Shown in pieces: positions 16,415-24,261 of a stretch of 37,184 nucleotides of DNA (positions are counted from its first letter, which is position 1; each line of letters opens with the position of its first letter). Position numbers and translations under genes: made by a program. The notes under the pieces were generated by a model, which was not told the origin of the DNA, did not search any database, and saw only the letters and a program-made list of their open reading frames with translations. This DNA comes from Pseudanabaena sp. BC1403 (GTDB taxonomy: Bacteria > Cyanobacteriota > Cyanobacteriia > Pseudanabaenales > Pseudanabaenaceae): NCBI RefSeq assembly GCF_002914585.1, contig NZ_PDDM01000037.1, forward strand, positions 1 through 37,184. The letters run 5' to 3'.

Positions 16415-16442
16415 TTTGTAAGCAGCGGCTTACAAAAGAGGT
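16415..16442 (+). promoter_or_regulatory. Leader hairpin directly abutting the ribosome binding site
   Basis: TTTGTAAGC (16415-16423) pairs exactly with GCTTACAAA (16428-16436) around AGCG. The SD-like AGAGGT (16437-16442) follows immediately, eight bases before the TTG start at 16450. A stem touching the SD can affect ribosome access, so it may be a control element. That role is inference. Confidence 0.45.
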
Positions 16443-16449
16443 CAAAATA

Positions 16450-17550
16450 TTGAGTGTCCAAGTAGTAATAGTTGAAGATGAAAGACTGGTTGCGCAAGAT
16501 ATCTCTCACATACTTCGAGATGAAGGTTATATTATCTGTGCGATCGCATCTGATGGCGAAACAGCGATCGAAAAAATCTTAGAATTTTCTCCCGATTTAG
16601 TCTTGCTAGATATTCGGATCAAAGGAAGAATAGATGGGATAGATGTTGCTAAGTTTACGCAATCTTTCTGTGATATTCCTATCGTTTATCTCTCAGCTTT
16701 CTCTGATGCAGAGACCTTAAAACGTGCTCAGCTTACTAATCCGATGGGATATGTGGTTAAGCCATTTCTAAGTGCGCAGCTCCTTGCGACTATTAAAATA
16801 GCCTTGACAACCTATAGCTCTAAACAAAAGGAAAATCAAGAATCACGGATCAAAAACATGTTTCTCTCGATTATTAGAGATGAACTCCGTAATCCCCTTA
16901 ATGTGATTTTAGGCTTCTCAGAATGTTTAAAGGAAGAGATCCTTGGCTCGGTTAATATTGAGCAAGTAGAGGCTTTACAAGTTATTAATAGTAGTGGCAA
17001 TCATTTATTAAGACTGATTAATAATATCATCGATTTATCAATGCTAGAGGCTGGGCGGTTTGAATTACAGCTTGGAATGATGAATATCTCTTCAATTTGT
17101 TATATTGTTCTAGAACAGATTCAAAAGGATGCTGTGAAAAAGCGGATTAAGCTGGAATCAAAAATTCAAGATGAGCTACCTTTGATGCTGTTAGATGAAC
17201 GACGTATTTTTAAGGCTTTGGTTAATTTGCTTGGAAACGCGATAAAATTTACTCCAGAAAATGGGCATGTCACTTTGGAAGTGACGCATGAACATCAAAT
17301 TGAGCAGAAGTCTTTGATTAGGATTGCCATTAAGGATACAGGTATCGGGATCTCTCCAGACAAACTTGATCGATTATTTCAACCATTCGGTCAAACTGAT
17401 ACTAGCCTTAATCGTAAATATAATGGGCTGGGGCTAGGTTTAGCTTTTGTCAAACGGATTGTTGAATTGCATAGTGGCAAAATAGAAGTAACTAGTGAAT
17501 TAGGTGTGGGGAGTTGCTTTACTGTGTATTTACCCTGTGGTCAAGTGTAA
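16450..17550 (+). CDS. Receiver plus HisKA-like/HATPase protein lacking the phospho-acceptor histidine
   Basis: A 366-residue protein. Residues 1-125 form a complete receiver: phospho-acceptor D54 (LVLLDIRIKGR), S82 and K104 (GYVVKPF). Residues 135-200 are a HisKA-type dimerisation domain. The H-box reads RDELRNPLN, where FSHELRTPLN is normal, so the histidine is D144 (codon GAT, 16879-16881). E145 and N148 still form the ExxN motif that supports phosphatase activity in this family. The HATPase part is intact: N-box LVNLLGNAIKFTP, G1 DTGIGIS, G2 GLGLGLAF. The start codon is TTG with a good SD. It cannot autophosphorylate in the normal way and may be a phosphatase or an allosteric partner of the upstream kinase. 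That role is inference. Confidence 0.88.
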   Translation: MSVQVVIVEDERLVAQDISHILRDEGYIICAIASDGETAIEKILEFSPDLVLLDIRIKGRIDGIDVAKFTQSFCDIPIVYLSAFSDAETLKRAQLTNPMGYVVKPFLSAQLLATIKIALTTYSSKQKENQESRIKNMFLSIIRDELRNPLNVILGFSECLKEEILGSVNIEQVEALQVINSSGNHLLRLINNIIDLSMLEAGRFELQLGMMNISSICYIVLEQIQKDAVKKRIKLESKIQDELPLMLLDERRIFKALVNLLGNAIKFTPENGHVTLEVTHEHQIEQKSLIRIAIKDTGIGISPDKLDRLFQPFGQTDTSLNRKYNGLGLGLAFVKRIVELHSGKIEVTSELGVGSCFTVYLPCGQV

Positions 17551-17571
17551 CCACTTAATGAAGGTGCTTAA

Positions 17572-18093
17572 ATGATATTTGCGGTTGATGTTGATTATCG
17601 AGATGGGAAAGCTGTAGCAGCAGGAATTGCCTTTAATGATTGGGAAGATCATGCCCCTGACAGCACATTCATCACTGAAGTCGATCAAGTTGAAGAATAT
17701 CAACCAGGGGAGTTTTATAAACGCGAGATGCCAATTATTTTGCTGCTTTTAGAAAAACTCCCCCAACTCCCTAAGATCATTGTGATTGATGGTTATGTCT
17801 ATCTCGATCGCTATCAAAAGGCTGGGTTAGGTTATCACCTATACAATGCACTGAATACACAAGTTGCTGTAATTGGCGTAGCAAAAAGTCGCTACAAAGA
17901 TATCCCCACTGAATCGGAGGTGTATAGGAATGATAGTAATCGTCCACTATATGTAACTGCGATCGGTGTTGAGGAATCTGAAGCAAGAGATTTTATAAAA
18001 AAAATGCATGGTAATCATCGATTACCAACAATGTTAAAAGCTGTAGATAGACTTTGCCGAGATTCTCTATTAATCCCAAACCCAACCCCGTAA
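17572..18093 (+). CDS. Endonuclease V homologue, short form
   Basis: A 173-residue protein resembling endonuclease V (Nfi), the deoxyinosine-specific repair nuclease with an RNase H-like fold. Visible features are D6/D8 in FAVDVDYRDGKAVAAGI for the first strand, E52 in FYKREMPI, D73 in VIDGYVYLD for the xDG motif, and GVAKSRYKD for the conserved lysine strand. The RLPTMLKAVDRLCR helix is near the end. It is shorter than the 220-residue enzymes because the N-terminal part is missing. The usual histidine late in the fold appears replaced (AIGVEESEA). Activity is therefore uncertain. It starts 21 bases after the kinase-like gene and may be co-transcribed. Its stop codon lies inside the hairpin at 18081-18131. 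Confidence 0.75.
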   Translation: MIFAVDVDYRDGKAVAAGIAFNDWEDHAPDSTFITEVDQVEEYQPGEFYKREMPIILLLLEKLPQLPKIIVIDGYVYLDRYQKAGLGYHLYNALNTQVAVIGVAKSRYKDIPTESEVYRNDSNRPLYVTAIGVEESEARDFIKKMHGNHRLPTMLKAVDRLCRDSLLIPNPTP

Positions 18094-18154
18094 GGTTGCG
18101 CCCCGCAGGGGCGCAACCTTACGGGGTTGGGAATTTTTCTGCACAGGTACTTAT
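18081..18154. repeat. Hairpin element with CTGCACAGGTACTTAT tag, copy 1
   Basis: A perfect 24-bp stem (18081-18104 with 18108-18131, loop GCA) is followed by CTGCACAGGTACTTAT (18139-18154). The same tag and a closely related stem occur in the opposite orientation at 36174-36254. The stop codon of the endonuclease V gene is in the left arm. It probably acts as a terminator or RNA 3' end for that gene. Confidence 0.75.
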
Positions 18155-18171
18155 AGATAAAATGACAGCAT

Positions 18172-18810
18172 ATGGATACAGTATTATTCGATCTTGATGG
18201 AACTTTAACCGATCCCAAAATTGGGATTACAACTTGTATTCAATATGCTCTCAACCAACTTGACTACGATGCACCAGAAACCGATCAACTCCTTTGGTGC
18301 ATTGGACCACCATTGACAGTCAGTTTGGCAAAACTACTACAAACTACCGATCAAATAATGATCGATCGCGCCATTACCCTTTATCGCGATCGCTTTGCCA
18401 CAGTTGGTCTATTTGAGAATGTGCTGTATCCACAAATTCCTGAAACTCTAAAACTCATTCGCACCGCAGGTTATCAAACCTACATTGCCACGTCAAAACC
18501 CCATGTGTTTGCCAAGCGGATTATTGATCATTTTGAACTGACTTCTCTATTTGATGGTATTTATGGTAGTGAGCTAGATGGAACGCATAGTGACAAAGGA
18601 GAACTAATTCGCCATATTCTTCTCGCTGAAAATTTGAGCCCTACCAAAACAGTGATGGTGGGCGATCGCTCCCATGATGCGATCGGGGCTAAAAAGAACC
18701 AACTATTAGCGATCGGTGTTACATATGGTTATGGCACTGAGGAGGAGCTGCGAACTCATGGGGTAGATTTGATTGCTAACTCTCCTATGGAGATTACCAA
18801 ATATTTATAG
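18172..18810 (+). CDS. HAD-superfamily hydrolase, phosphoglycolate phosphatase-like
   Basis: A 212-residue HAD subfamily IA phosphatase. Motif I is D7-x-D9 (VLFDLDGTLTD), motif II TSKP (YIATSKPHVF), motif III the lysine of DKGEL, and motif IV GDRSHD (VMVGDRSHDAIGA). A helical cap lies at about 15-80. Closest in pattern to Gph/5'-nucleotidase-like HADs, but the substrate cannot be set from sequence. A preceding ATG at 18162 is in another frame. It follows the hairpin element and appears to have its own short leader. Confidence 0.88.
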   Translation: MDTVLFDLDGTLTDPKIGITTCIQYALNQLDYDAPETDQLLWCIGPPLTVSLAKLLQTTDQIMIDRAITLYRDRFATVGLFENVLYPQIPETLKLIRTAGYQTYIATSKPHVFAKRIIDHFELTSLFDGIYGSELDGTHSDKGELIRHILLAENLSPTKTVMVGDRSHDAIGAKKNQLLAIGVTYGYGTEEELRTHGVDLIANSPMEITKYL

Positions 18811-18829
18811 CATTAAGGAACTCAGGACA

Positions 18830-18892
18830 ATATAAACCCCAAAAATCTGTACCGCCCGCTACGCGGGCGGTACAGATTTTTGGGGTTTATAT
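18830..18892 (+). terminator. Perfect 30-bp hairpin after the HAD gene
   Basis: 18830-18859 pairs exactly with 18863-18892 around TAC. The base of the stem reads ATATAAACCCCAAAAA and the upper stem ACCGCCCGC. It begins 19 bases after the HAD stop codon, a terminator-like position. The sequence itself is one of a set of long unique palindromes in this window. Confidence 0.75.
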
Positions 18893-18944
18893 TTAATTTT
18901 GCTTAGCTATTTAGCAGCAAAGCCCAAACACAGTCATGCTAACA

Positions 18945-18975
18945 AAGAAGTGAATAGCGCCTCTATTCACTTCTT
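18945..18975 (+). repeat. 13-bp hairpin in the gap before the C39-like gene
   Basis: AAGAAGTGAATAG (18945-18957) pairs with 18963-18975 around CGCCT. It is followed by GGGTTTATAGC, the flank motif also seen beside other palindromes here. Together with 18830-18892 it fills most of the 254-base gap between genes. Confidence 0.6.
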
Positions 18976-19064
18976 GGGTTTATAGCAAAAGCTATATTTC
19001 GCTATATTTTATAGATGATATGCGATGATTTATAGCGTTATCGCATTTATTCTGAGGTTGTCCT

Positions 19065-19907
19065 ATGCCCAAAGCGATCGCCGAAGCGGATACTTTTCTC
19101 AAGAAAAAGCTGCTTGGCTCTACAGATTTAGCCGATTCCGAGAAAATTCTCGTCAAAAAGGGGCAAGAATTTTTTGTTACTGAATATAGCCCTGATCGTA
19201 ATCAACATCTTTTGCTAACCCTTGCCTCACCCTTTCCTGCTATGGATGGCAAATCTAAATTGCAGAAGGTCTATGCATATGATCCTCACATCAAGATTGA
19301 AGGAGAAGATCTCAATCAGTTAATCAAGTTACCAGTCAAATATTGCTCACAACTAGACAATGATCAGGCGATATTCGGCGCTGGTTGGCGACAATGTAAT
19401 ACGACTAGTAATACGATGCTAGCCGATTTTGTACTGAATGGAGCTTTAACCACAATGGCTAAAGCACAGGGGTTTCCAGAGCCAGAGTCAGTCTATATGC
19501 GACTGGTAGGTAAGTATGGTGATACTACCGATCATGATGCGCAAACATGGGCTTTGAAGGAACTTGGCATTAACTCTTACTTTAGCTATTCCCTTTCCGC
19601 CAAAGACGTATTACTATCGCTCAAGGCGAATATCCCTGTAGTGGTGGGATTTGCCTACAAAGGCAGTGGTCATATTTGCGTGATTGTCGGACATGATCCT
19701 GTCAAAAAAGTCTGGCTAGTTCATGATCCTTACGGTACTCGTCATGGTGCTAGTGACAGCTATGATGTGGGCGTTGGCGGCGCTTATGATCCCTATAGCT
19801 ATGCAGTAATGCAGCAAATTTTTTGGGATGGTGGCGGTGAAGCTGGCTGGGGCAGAATTGTCACCAGCATTAAGGGCAAGCCCACAGGTTTACCTTCGGG
19901 ACTATAA
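19065..19907 (+). CDS. C39-like papain-fold cysteine peptidase
   Basis: A 280-residue protein with the peptidase C39-like triad order: C111 (GWRQCNTTSN), H203 (GSGHICVIVGHD) and D221 (VHDPYGTRHG). The N-terminal 90 residues are strand-rich (KILVKKGQEFFVTEYSPD) and look like an SH3-type binding module. No signal peptide or membrane segment is evident, so it may work in the cytoplasm or be exported by an unusual route. Relatives cleave peptides, but the substrate here is unknown. GAGGTTGTCCT before the ATG gives a good start. Confidence 0.75.
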   Translation: MPKAIAEADTFLKKKLLGSTDLADSEKILVKKGQEFFVTEYSPDRNQHLLLTLASPFPAMDGKSKLQKVYAYDPHIKIEGEDLNQLIKLPVKYCSQLDNDQAIFGAGWRQCNTTSNTMLADFVLNGALTTMAKAQGFPEPESVYMRLVGKYGDTTDHDAQTWALKELGINSYFSYSLSAKDVLLSLKANIPVVVGFAYKGSGHICVIVGHDPVKKVWLVHDPYGTRHGASDSYDVGVGGAYDPYSYAVMQQIFWDGGGEAGWGRIVTSIKGKPTGLPSGL

Positions 19908-19920
19908 ACTCATCAAAAAA

Positions 19921-20026
19921 TTACAGCTCTTTACGGTCAACCCCAAAACGATAAATTTTTTAAAAACGTTGCTTTGCAACGTTTTTAAAAAATTTATTCT
20001 GTTTCTTTTGATCGCAAACTGTTGAA
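19921..20026. repeat. TACAGC-type hairpin element, copy 2
   Basis: The ends TTACAGC (19921-19927) and ACTGTTGAA (20018-20026) are inverted relatives of the other copies, and the element lies in the opposite orientation to copy 1. The perfect 22-bp stem is 19951-19972 with 19976-19997, loop TTT. Flanks match copy 1 (TTCTTTTGATC; GGTCAACCCC), but the stem sequence differs. It lies 13 bases after the C39-like gene and may act as its terminator. Confidence 0.7.
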
Positions 20027-20091
20027 ATATTTTGCCTTGCTTTATAGGGTGCAATATGACAAAAAGATTTAATTGAGGTATTTAAGTTAGC

Positions 20092-20697
20092 GTGAGTATT
20101 TTAGAACCGAAGCAATTAGTTGAATCACTAGGTTTTTGGGGTGGGCATCTGGCAATTTGGTCAATTATCTTTGCCGAATCAGGTCTATTTGTCGGTTTCT
20201 TTTTGCCAGGAGATTCACTTCTATTTGCCGCAGGCTTTTTGGCTTCGCAAGGTTTCCTCAATATCTTTGCGCTGATGGCTGGATGCTTTATTTGTGCGGT
20301 AGTTGGTGATAACGTTGGTTATGCTACTGGTAAGCGCTTTGGGCATAAATTATTCTCTAAAGAAGATTCTCTGTTTTTTCATAAGAATCATATTGTCAAA
20401 GCCCAAAAGTTTTATGACAAGCATGGCAAAAAAACAATTGTTCTAGCGCGTTTTATGCCTGTAGTCCGCACCTTTGCGCCAATCGTGGCAGGCATCGGCA
20501 AGATGGACTATGCCACCTTCTTTAAGTTCAATCTACTGGGGGGATTAGTCTGGACATTTGGTCTATGTACATTAGGATTTTTACTTGGCAAGAGTATTCC
20601 CGATGTTGATAAATATTTGCTTCCAATTACCTTGGCGATCGTCGTTATTTCAGTTATTCCTTCCCTTTTACATTTACTGCCAGAACGCAAAAAATAA
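20092..20697 (+). CDS. DedA-family (VTT-domain) membrane protein
   Basis: A 201-residue inner-membrane protein with the DedA signature: E29-S-G-L-F-x-G-F-x-L-P-G (AESGLFVGFFLPGDSLLFAAG), then GDNVGYATGKRFG. The conserved FMPVVRTFAPIVAG segment with the essential arginines follows. About four or five hydrophobic segments are visible. DedA proteins scramble or flip lipids such as undecaprenyl phosphate and support envelope integrity. The start is a GTG with GAGG upstream at long spacing. It converges with the lipoprotein gene at 20727. Confidence 0.92.
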   Translation: MSILEPKQLVESLGFWGGHLAIWSIIFAESGLFVGFFLPGDSLLFAAGFLASQGFLNIFALMAGCFICAVVGDNVGYATGKRFGHKLFSKEDSLFFHKNHIVKAQKFYDKHGKKTIVLARFMPVVRTFAPIVAGIGKMDYATFFKFNLLGGLVWTFGLCTLGFLLGKSIPDVDKYLLPITLAIVVISVIPSLLHLLPERKK

Positions 20698-20732
20698 GTA
20701 GAAGTGTCGTTTTTCAACACTTCTATTTATTT
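20692..20732. terminator. Hairpin shared by convergent dedA and lipoprotein genes
   Basis: 20692-20707 pairs with 20717-20732 with one mismatch (AAGTGT/ACACTT core) and a CGTTTTTCA loop. It spans the dedA stop codon and the last bases of the leftward gene, so it can serve both. Confidence 0.65.
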
Positions 20733-21656
20733 TGCACGAAAGATTGCTCGCACGGGTAAGTGATCGGAGACTTTTGCAAAATAGGTGCGATCGCTATCAA
20801 ATCCAAGATCCTTTTGCGGATCGAGAATTTGTATTGACTGAGGAATATATTCTTCTTCTGCACCCTTGGGAGCTTTAGAAATAGCGATATGATCGATGAC
20901 GCAACCAATGCCACGATTGGAATATCTAGGACGACCATCTATCGTTTTCGGCTGACCGCGCTTTTTTAAGCAGTTCTCTTTTGCATCAGTTTCGATCGCT
21001 TTCGTCAAAAAAGTCAGTGGTGCATCACGCAATCCACGATTTTGGTCAGCCCATGTCGGACTATTGAAATCACCTACAAGAATAAGATCGGGATCGGACT
21101 GCGTATCTTTTTGATAGTTATCTACTTCTTTGCGCAGAAGAACGCTTTGATTTTGACGTAAGCGATCGGCATCTTTGCCTCCACCACCTTTCTGATGCAC
21201 AACGACTAATGTGAAGTCGAAATTTTTACCAGCTTTGAGATAGGTCACAAGGGGCGATCGCAAAGTCCTCGTTATATTCACCTGTCGCCATTCGGTTACT
21301 TTTTGAGCAGAGATCGCATCCTTACGATAGAACATTGCGATCCTCTGTTTACCGCCTGTCTCTCCTAAAATAAAGTCCCATTGTTTGTATTTGTTAAGCT
21401 TTTCTTTCAGCTTGTCAGCAGCAATTGGGCTGACTTCCTGCAAACCGATCGCATCAAAATTCCGTTCTATAATCTGGCTTACGGCTTCTAATTTCTCAGT
21501 ATTTAGTCCGTCAAAATTTTCAAGATTGAAAGTTCCCAGTCGTATTTGATCAGGTGCTTTTGCTGTCGTGAAGGGATTTGAGCAACCTGCGATCGCAATT
21601 GCAAAAAGCCAAAAGAAAGGCAAATATTTCAAGCATTTAAAATGCGATCGCGGCAT
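20727..21656 (-). CDS. Endonuclease/exonuclease/phosphatase-family lipoprotein
   Basis: A 309-residue protein with a lipoprotein signal peptide: basic start, hydrophobic stretch and lipobox I-A-G-C25. It should sit on a membrane facing outward. The mature part is an EEP-fold metal hydrolase: TFNLENFD, GLQEV, VVVHQKGGGGKD, GDFNSP and VSDHLPV are the metal and catalytic motifs. Relatives include DNase I-like nucleases and phosphodiesterases, so an extracytoplasmic nuclease or nutrient-scavenging role is plausible but unproven. The start ATG overlaps the stop of the kinase gene upstream by one base. Confidence 0.88.
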   Translation of the reverse strand: MPRSHFKCLKYLPFFWLFAIAIAGCSNPFTTAKAPDQIRLGTFNLENFDGLNTEKLEAVSQIIERNFDAIGLQEVSPIAADKLKEKLNKYKQWDFILGETGGKQRIAMFYRKDAISAQKVTEWRQVNITRTLRSPLVTYLKAGKNFDFTLVVVHQKGGGGKDADRLRQNQSVLLRKEVDNYQKDTQSDPDLILVGDFNSPTWADQNRGLRDAPLTFLTKAIETDAKENCLKKRGQPKTIDGRPRYSNRGIGCVIDHIAISKAPKGAEEEYIPQSIQILDPQKDLGFDSDRTYFAKVSDHLPVRAIFRAK

Positions 21657-23152
21657 TATTTTCTCCTAATATCATGTAAGAACTCCTCAATCACTTCAAT
21701 CAACCAATTAACTTCCGTTGGTCTAATATCATCATTAGCTAAAGTGTATTTCTTTCCACTTAGCCACAAAAATACATTTGCTTTTCTAGAATTATCTTCA
21801 TTATGGTCGCTAGCTAACCAAATTAGATTATCTAAAATTCCACTATTTCGTTTCTCGATCATTCGCCACTTTGGTTCCACTCCTGAGAATGCACTGGTGG
21901 GAACTTTAATTTGCCAAGAAGTTTTGCCAAATATGGACTTTATAAACCAAGTTTCTTGTTCTGTAATTTCTAGGGTTACAGTTTCAAAAAAGCGGAAGGT
22001 AAAGCTGAGCAATAAACCAACGCCGTAAATTAATATCAAAGCGCCAGCAGCATAGAATCTCAAATCATTTAGCTGCATAGCATAATTCCAAATCTTAAGC
22101 AAAAATGGAGATGCAAAAGCAGCAATCAATCCCACTACTATCCAAGTCCAGATCACTGTAAAAATTCTCGAAGGATTTATAATTTTGAGATTAGTTGAAG
22201 AAGCTGACACCTGAAAACTGCAATTATCTGGAGGGAAATAAATACGAGTAGAACTGGAAAATCGACTGGATTCAACAGGACTAGATTGCTTCATTGATAC
22301 TAATGGAGCAGGTGGAGCAGTCAGAGGGAGGGGAGTTTGAACGGATTCACGTATAGCTTGCAAAGCTATTCTGGCAGAAGCATAGCGTTTTTTGACGGTT
22401 GGCTCTACTAATTTTTGAATCCATTTTAAGAGATGAAGACTAGCGCTAGTGCGATCGCTAAAAACTATCCTCGCGTCATCATCCTGTGGTAAATCCGCAG
22501 GTGATATTCCCGTCAGTAAAAAAATCAGCGTTGCACCCAAAGCATAGAGATCGGATGCGGCTACAGCCCTACCGCCATATTGCTCCATCGGCGCATAGCC
22601 ATAGGTTCCCACAACTGTGAAGGATTTGCCTTCAGCCGATGCTTTATCTTGAACTGCGCCAAAATCTACTAGATAGATAGTTGGAGCTTCTCCTTCACTT
22701 TCAGTCAAGATTAAATTACTAGGCTTAATATCGCGATGGAGAACTTGGGGGCTGAGTTCATGGAGATAGATCAGAATCTCTAAAATTGCGATCGCAATTT
22801 TCTTAACTTGCGATTCAGTGAATTTATGTCCCTTGGCAATATGTTCACGCAAAGAATCCCCTTGAATATATTCCTGCACCAACCCAAACCATAGTGAGCG
22901 ATCATCAATCGAAAAATAATCTCGATATTTAGGAATACATGGATGATCTAGCGCTTTGAGTACAGTTGCTTCACGCTCAAATAATTTGAGGTCTTCCCAT
23001 TGGACATTACCACCAAAAGCCAATAACTTGACCACAACCAATTCATTTTCTTTCTGCAAATCCTTGGCTAGCCAAGTCTCACGTCCTGCATTCTGTCCCA
23101 GTTGACGTTCTAATTGATAGCGTTGATTAACAATTGCTTGAGGTTCTAGCAT
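21656..23152 (-). CDS. Eukaryotic-type Ser/Thr protein kinase with C-terminal membrane segments
   Basis: A 498-residue kinase. The kinase domain (about 10-270) has a glycine-loop variant (LGQNAGRETWLAKD), K42, alpha-C E61, the catalytic loop H139-R-D141-I-K-P-S-N146 and DFG at 163-165. APMEQYGG follows in the activation segment. A Pro/Ser-rich linker follows, then two hydrophobic segments at about 345-373 and 380-405 and a cytoplasmic C-terminal region of about 90 residues. All catalytic residues are present. It overlaps by one base with the downstream lipoprotein nuclease, so the pair is probably one operon. The fragment at 12275-12476 is a decayed relative. Confidence 0.92.
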   Translation of the reverse strand: MLEPQAIVNQRYQLERQLGQNAGRETWLAKDLQKENELVVVKLLAFGGNVQWEDLKLFEREATVLKALDHPCIPKYRDYFSIDDRSLWFGLVQEYIQGDSLREHIAKGHKFTESQVKKIAIAILEILIYLHELSPQVLHRDIKPSNLILTESEGEAPTIYLVDFGAVQDKASAEGKSFTVVGTYGYAPMEQYGGRAVAASDLYALGATLIFLLTGISPADLPQDDDARIVFSDRTSASLHLLKWIQKLVEPTVKKRYASARIALQAIRESVQTPLPLTAPPAPLVSMKQSSPVESSRFSSSTRIYFPPDNCSFQVSASSTNLKIINPSRIFTVIWTWIVVGLIAAFASPFLLKIWNYAMQLNDLRFYAAGALILIYGVGLLLSFTFRFFETVTLEITEQETWFIKSIFGKTSWQIKVPTSAFSGVEPKWRMIEKRNSGILDNLIWLASDHNEDNSRKANVFLWLSGKKYTLANDDIRPTEVNWLIEVIEEFLHDIRRK

Positions 23153-23170
23153 AGCTATATCATTGGGATT

Positions 23171-23210
23171 TAAATATAAAAAGAGTGCTTTAGCACTCTT
23201 TTTATATTTA
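23171..23210. terminator. 19-bp hairpin between the HAD-IIB and kinase genes
   Basis: 23171-23189 pairs exactly with 23192-23210 (AAGAGTGCT/AGCACTCTT core) around TT. The AT-rich base with A and T runs suits an intrinsic terminator for the leftward HAD gene that ends at 23215. It also lies just upstream of the kinase start. Confidence 0.75.
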
Positions 23211-23214
23211 GGAT

Positions 23215-24051
23215 TTATAGCACAAATTTTTCAATCGCTACAGCCGCTCCATCATTCTCAACAGTTGGGGCAACCCAATCCCCAAGAGGCTTCAATCCTT
23301 CAGGAGCATTTCCCATCACCACGCCGATGCCTGCATATTCGATCATCTCTAAATCATTGAAATTATCACCGATCGCTAAAACCTGCGATCGGTCAAATCC
23401 CAAAATATTCTCAGCTAAATGCTTTACGGCAGTTCCTTTATTTGCGATCGGATTGGTTGCTTCAAAGAATGTTGCTACAGATTTGGTGAGATAAAGTTGT
23501 TGTGGCGTATAGCGATCTTTGAGTACTCGCAACATTTCCGTCACTAATTCAGCGGTATCACTCAAAGCCAAAATCTTGGTCGGCGGATGGTCTGTACTTT
23601 CACTAGTCAGGAATTCACGCAAGTCACCAACTACCTTGACCCCAACTTTAGAGCGTTCGGCATAGGCTTGGGTTTGCGCTGTCATCTTGCGAACATAGAG
23701 TTCATCATTTACATAGATATGAATCGATAGTTTATCATTAGTCGCAAATTCTCCCAAATCATCGAGTAAAGAGAGCGCTTGTTTAAGGTCAACTGGCCAA
23801 TGTCCAACTAATTCATCGGTTTTGGGATCTTTAATGAATGCGCCTTGATAGGAAATCAATGGCATATCAGAGGCAATCAATTCGTGAAATCGGACAGCCG
23901 AGCGATACATTCTACCCGTTGCGATCGCGACTTTGACACCCTTTGATTGAGCCGCTTTCACCGCTTGCTTAACTGCATCATTGACCTGATTGGCATCACC
24001 GCTAATCGTGCCATCGATATCTACCACGATCAGTTTAATGTCTTGCGCCAT
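23215..24051 (-). CDS. Cof-type HAD-IIB family hydrolase
   Basis: A 278-residue cytoplasmic phosphatase. Motif I is VVDIDGTI with D11 and D13, motif II IATGR, motif III the lysine of NPIANKGTA, and motif IV IGDNFNDLEM. A Cof-type cap of about 100 residues lies between. The family dephosphorylates sugar phosphates or cofactor intermediates such as HMP-PP and FMN. The exact substrate is not readable from sequence. It stands between two hairpins and probably forms its own transcription unit. Confidence 0.9.
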   Translation of the reverse strand: MAQDIKLIVVDIDGTISGDANQVNDAVKQAVKAAQSKGVKVAIATGRMYRSAVRFHELIASDMPLISYQGAFIKDPKTDELVGHWPVDLKQALSLLDDLGEFATNDKLSIHIYVNDELYVRKMTAQTQAYAERSKVGVKVVGDLREFLTSESTDHPPTKILALSDTAELVTEMLRVLKDRYTPQQLYLTKSVATFFEATNPIANKGTAVKHLAENILGFDRSQVLAIGDNFNDLEMIEYAGIGVVMGNAPEGLKPLGDWVAPTVENDGAAVAIEKFVL

Positions 24052-24070
24052 GAGTTTTATTTTTGATTTG

Positions 24071-24116
24071 TATAAAAAAGTAGGGTCAATTCATGAATTG
24101 ACCCTACTTTTTTATA
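24071..24116. repeat. 46-bp perfect palindrome
   Basis: Bases 24071-24116 are their own reverse complement, centred on TTCATGAA, with TATAAAAAAG/CTTTTTTATA ends. It lies 20 bases upstream of the HAD-IIB start, between that gene and the preceding MITE-like repeat. It could terminate leftward transcription from the TPR gene. With no loop it can form a cruciform or a long hairpin. Confidence 0.75.
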
Positions 24117-24129
24117 ATACCTTTAAAAT

Positions 24130-24216
24130 TTACCCCACCCTAGCCCTCCCCTTGAAAAGGGGAGGGAACAAGATTTCTAGTTTTCCCCCTTGGAAAGGGG
24201 GAATTAAAGGGGGTAA
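24130..24216. repeat. MITE-like element with C-run/G-run hairpins
   Basis: The ends TTACCCC (24130-24136) and GGGGTAA (24210-24216) are inverted copies. Two internal hairpins are 24144-24153 with 24157-24166, and 24183-24191 with 24195-24203. The architecture matches the repeat inside the restriction-modification gene at 657-760. No coding content. Confidence 0.75.
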
Positions 24217-24261
24217 GTCCGAATTATGTCTAGATGATGGGGATTCTTACGAGAAATGCCT

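Noticed and set aside
24121-24250. Small protein encoded over the MITE-like repeat downstream of the TPR gene
   Set aside because: The frame consists of translated repeat (P/G-rich) and overlaps the real TPR gene on the other strand.
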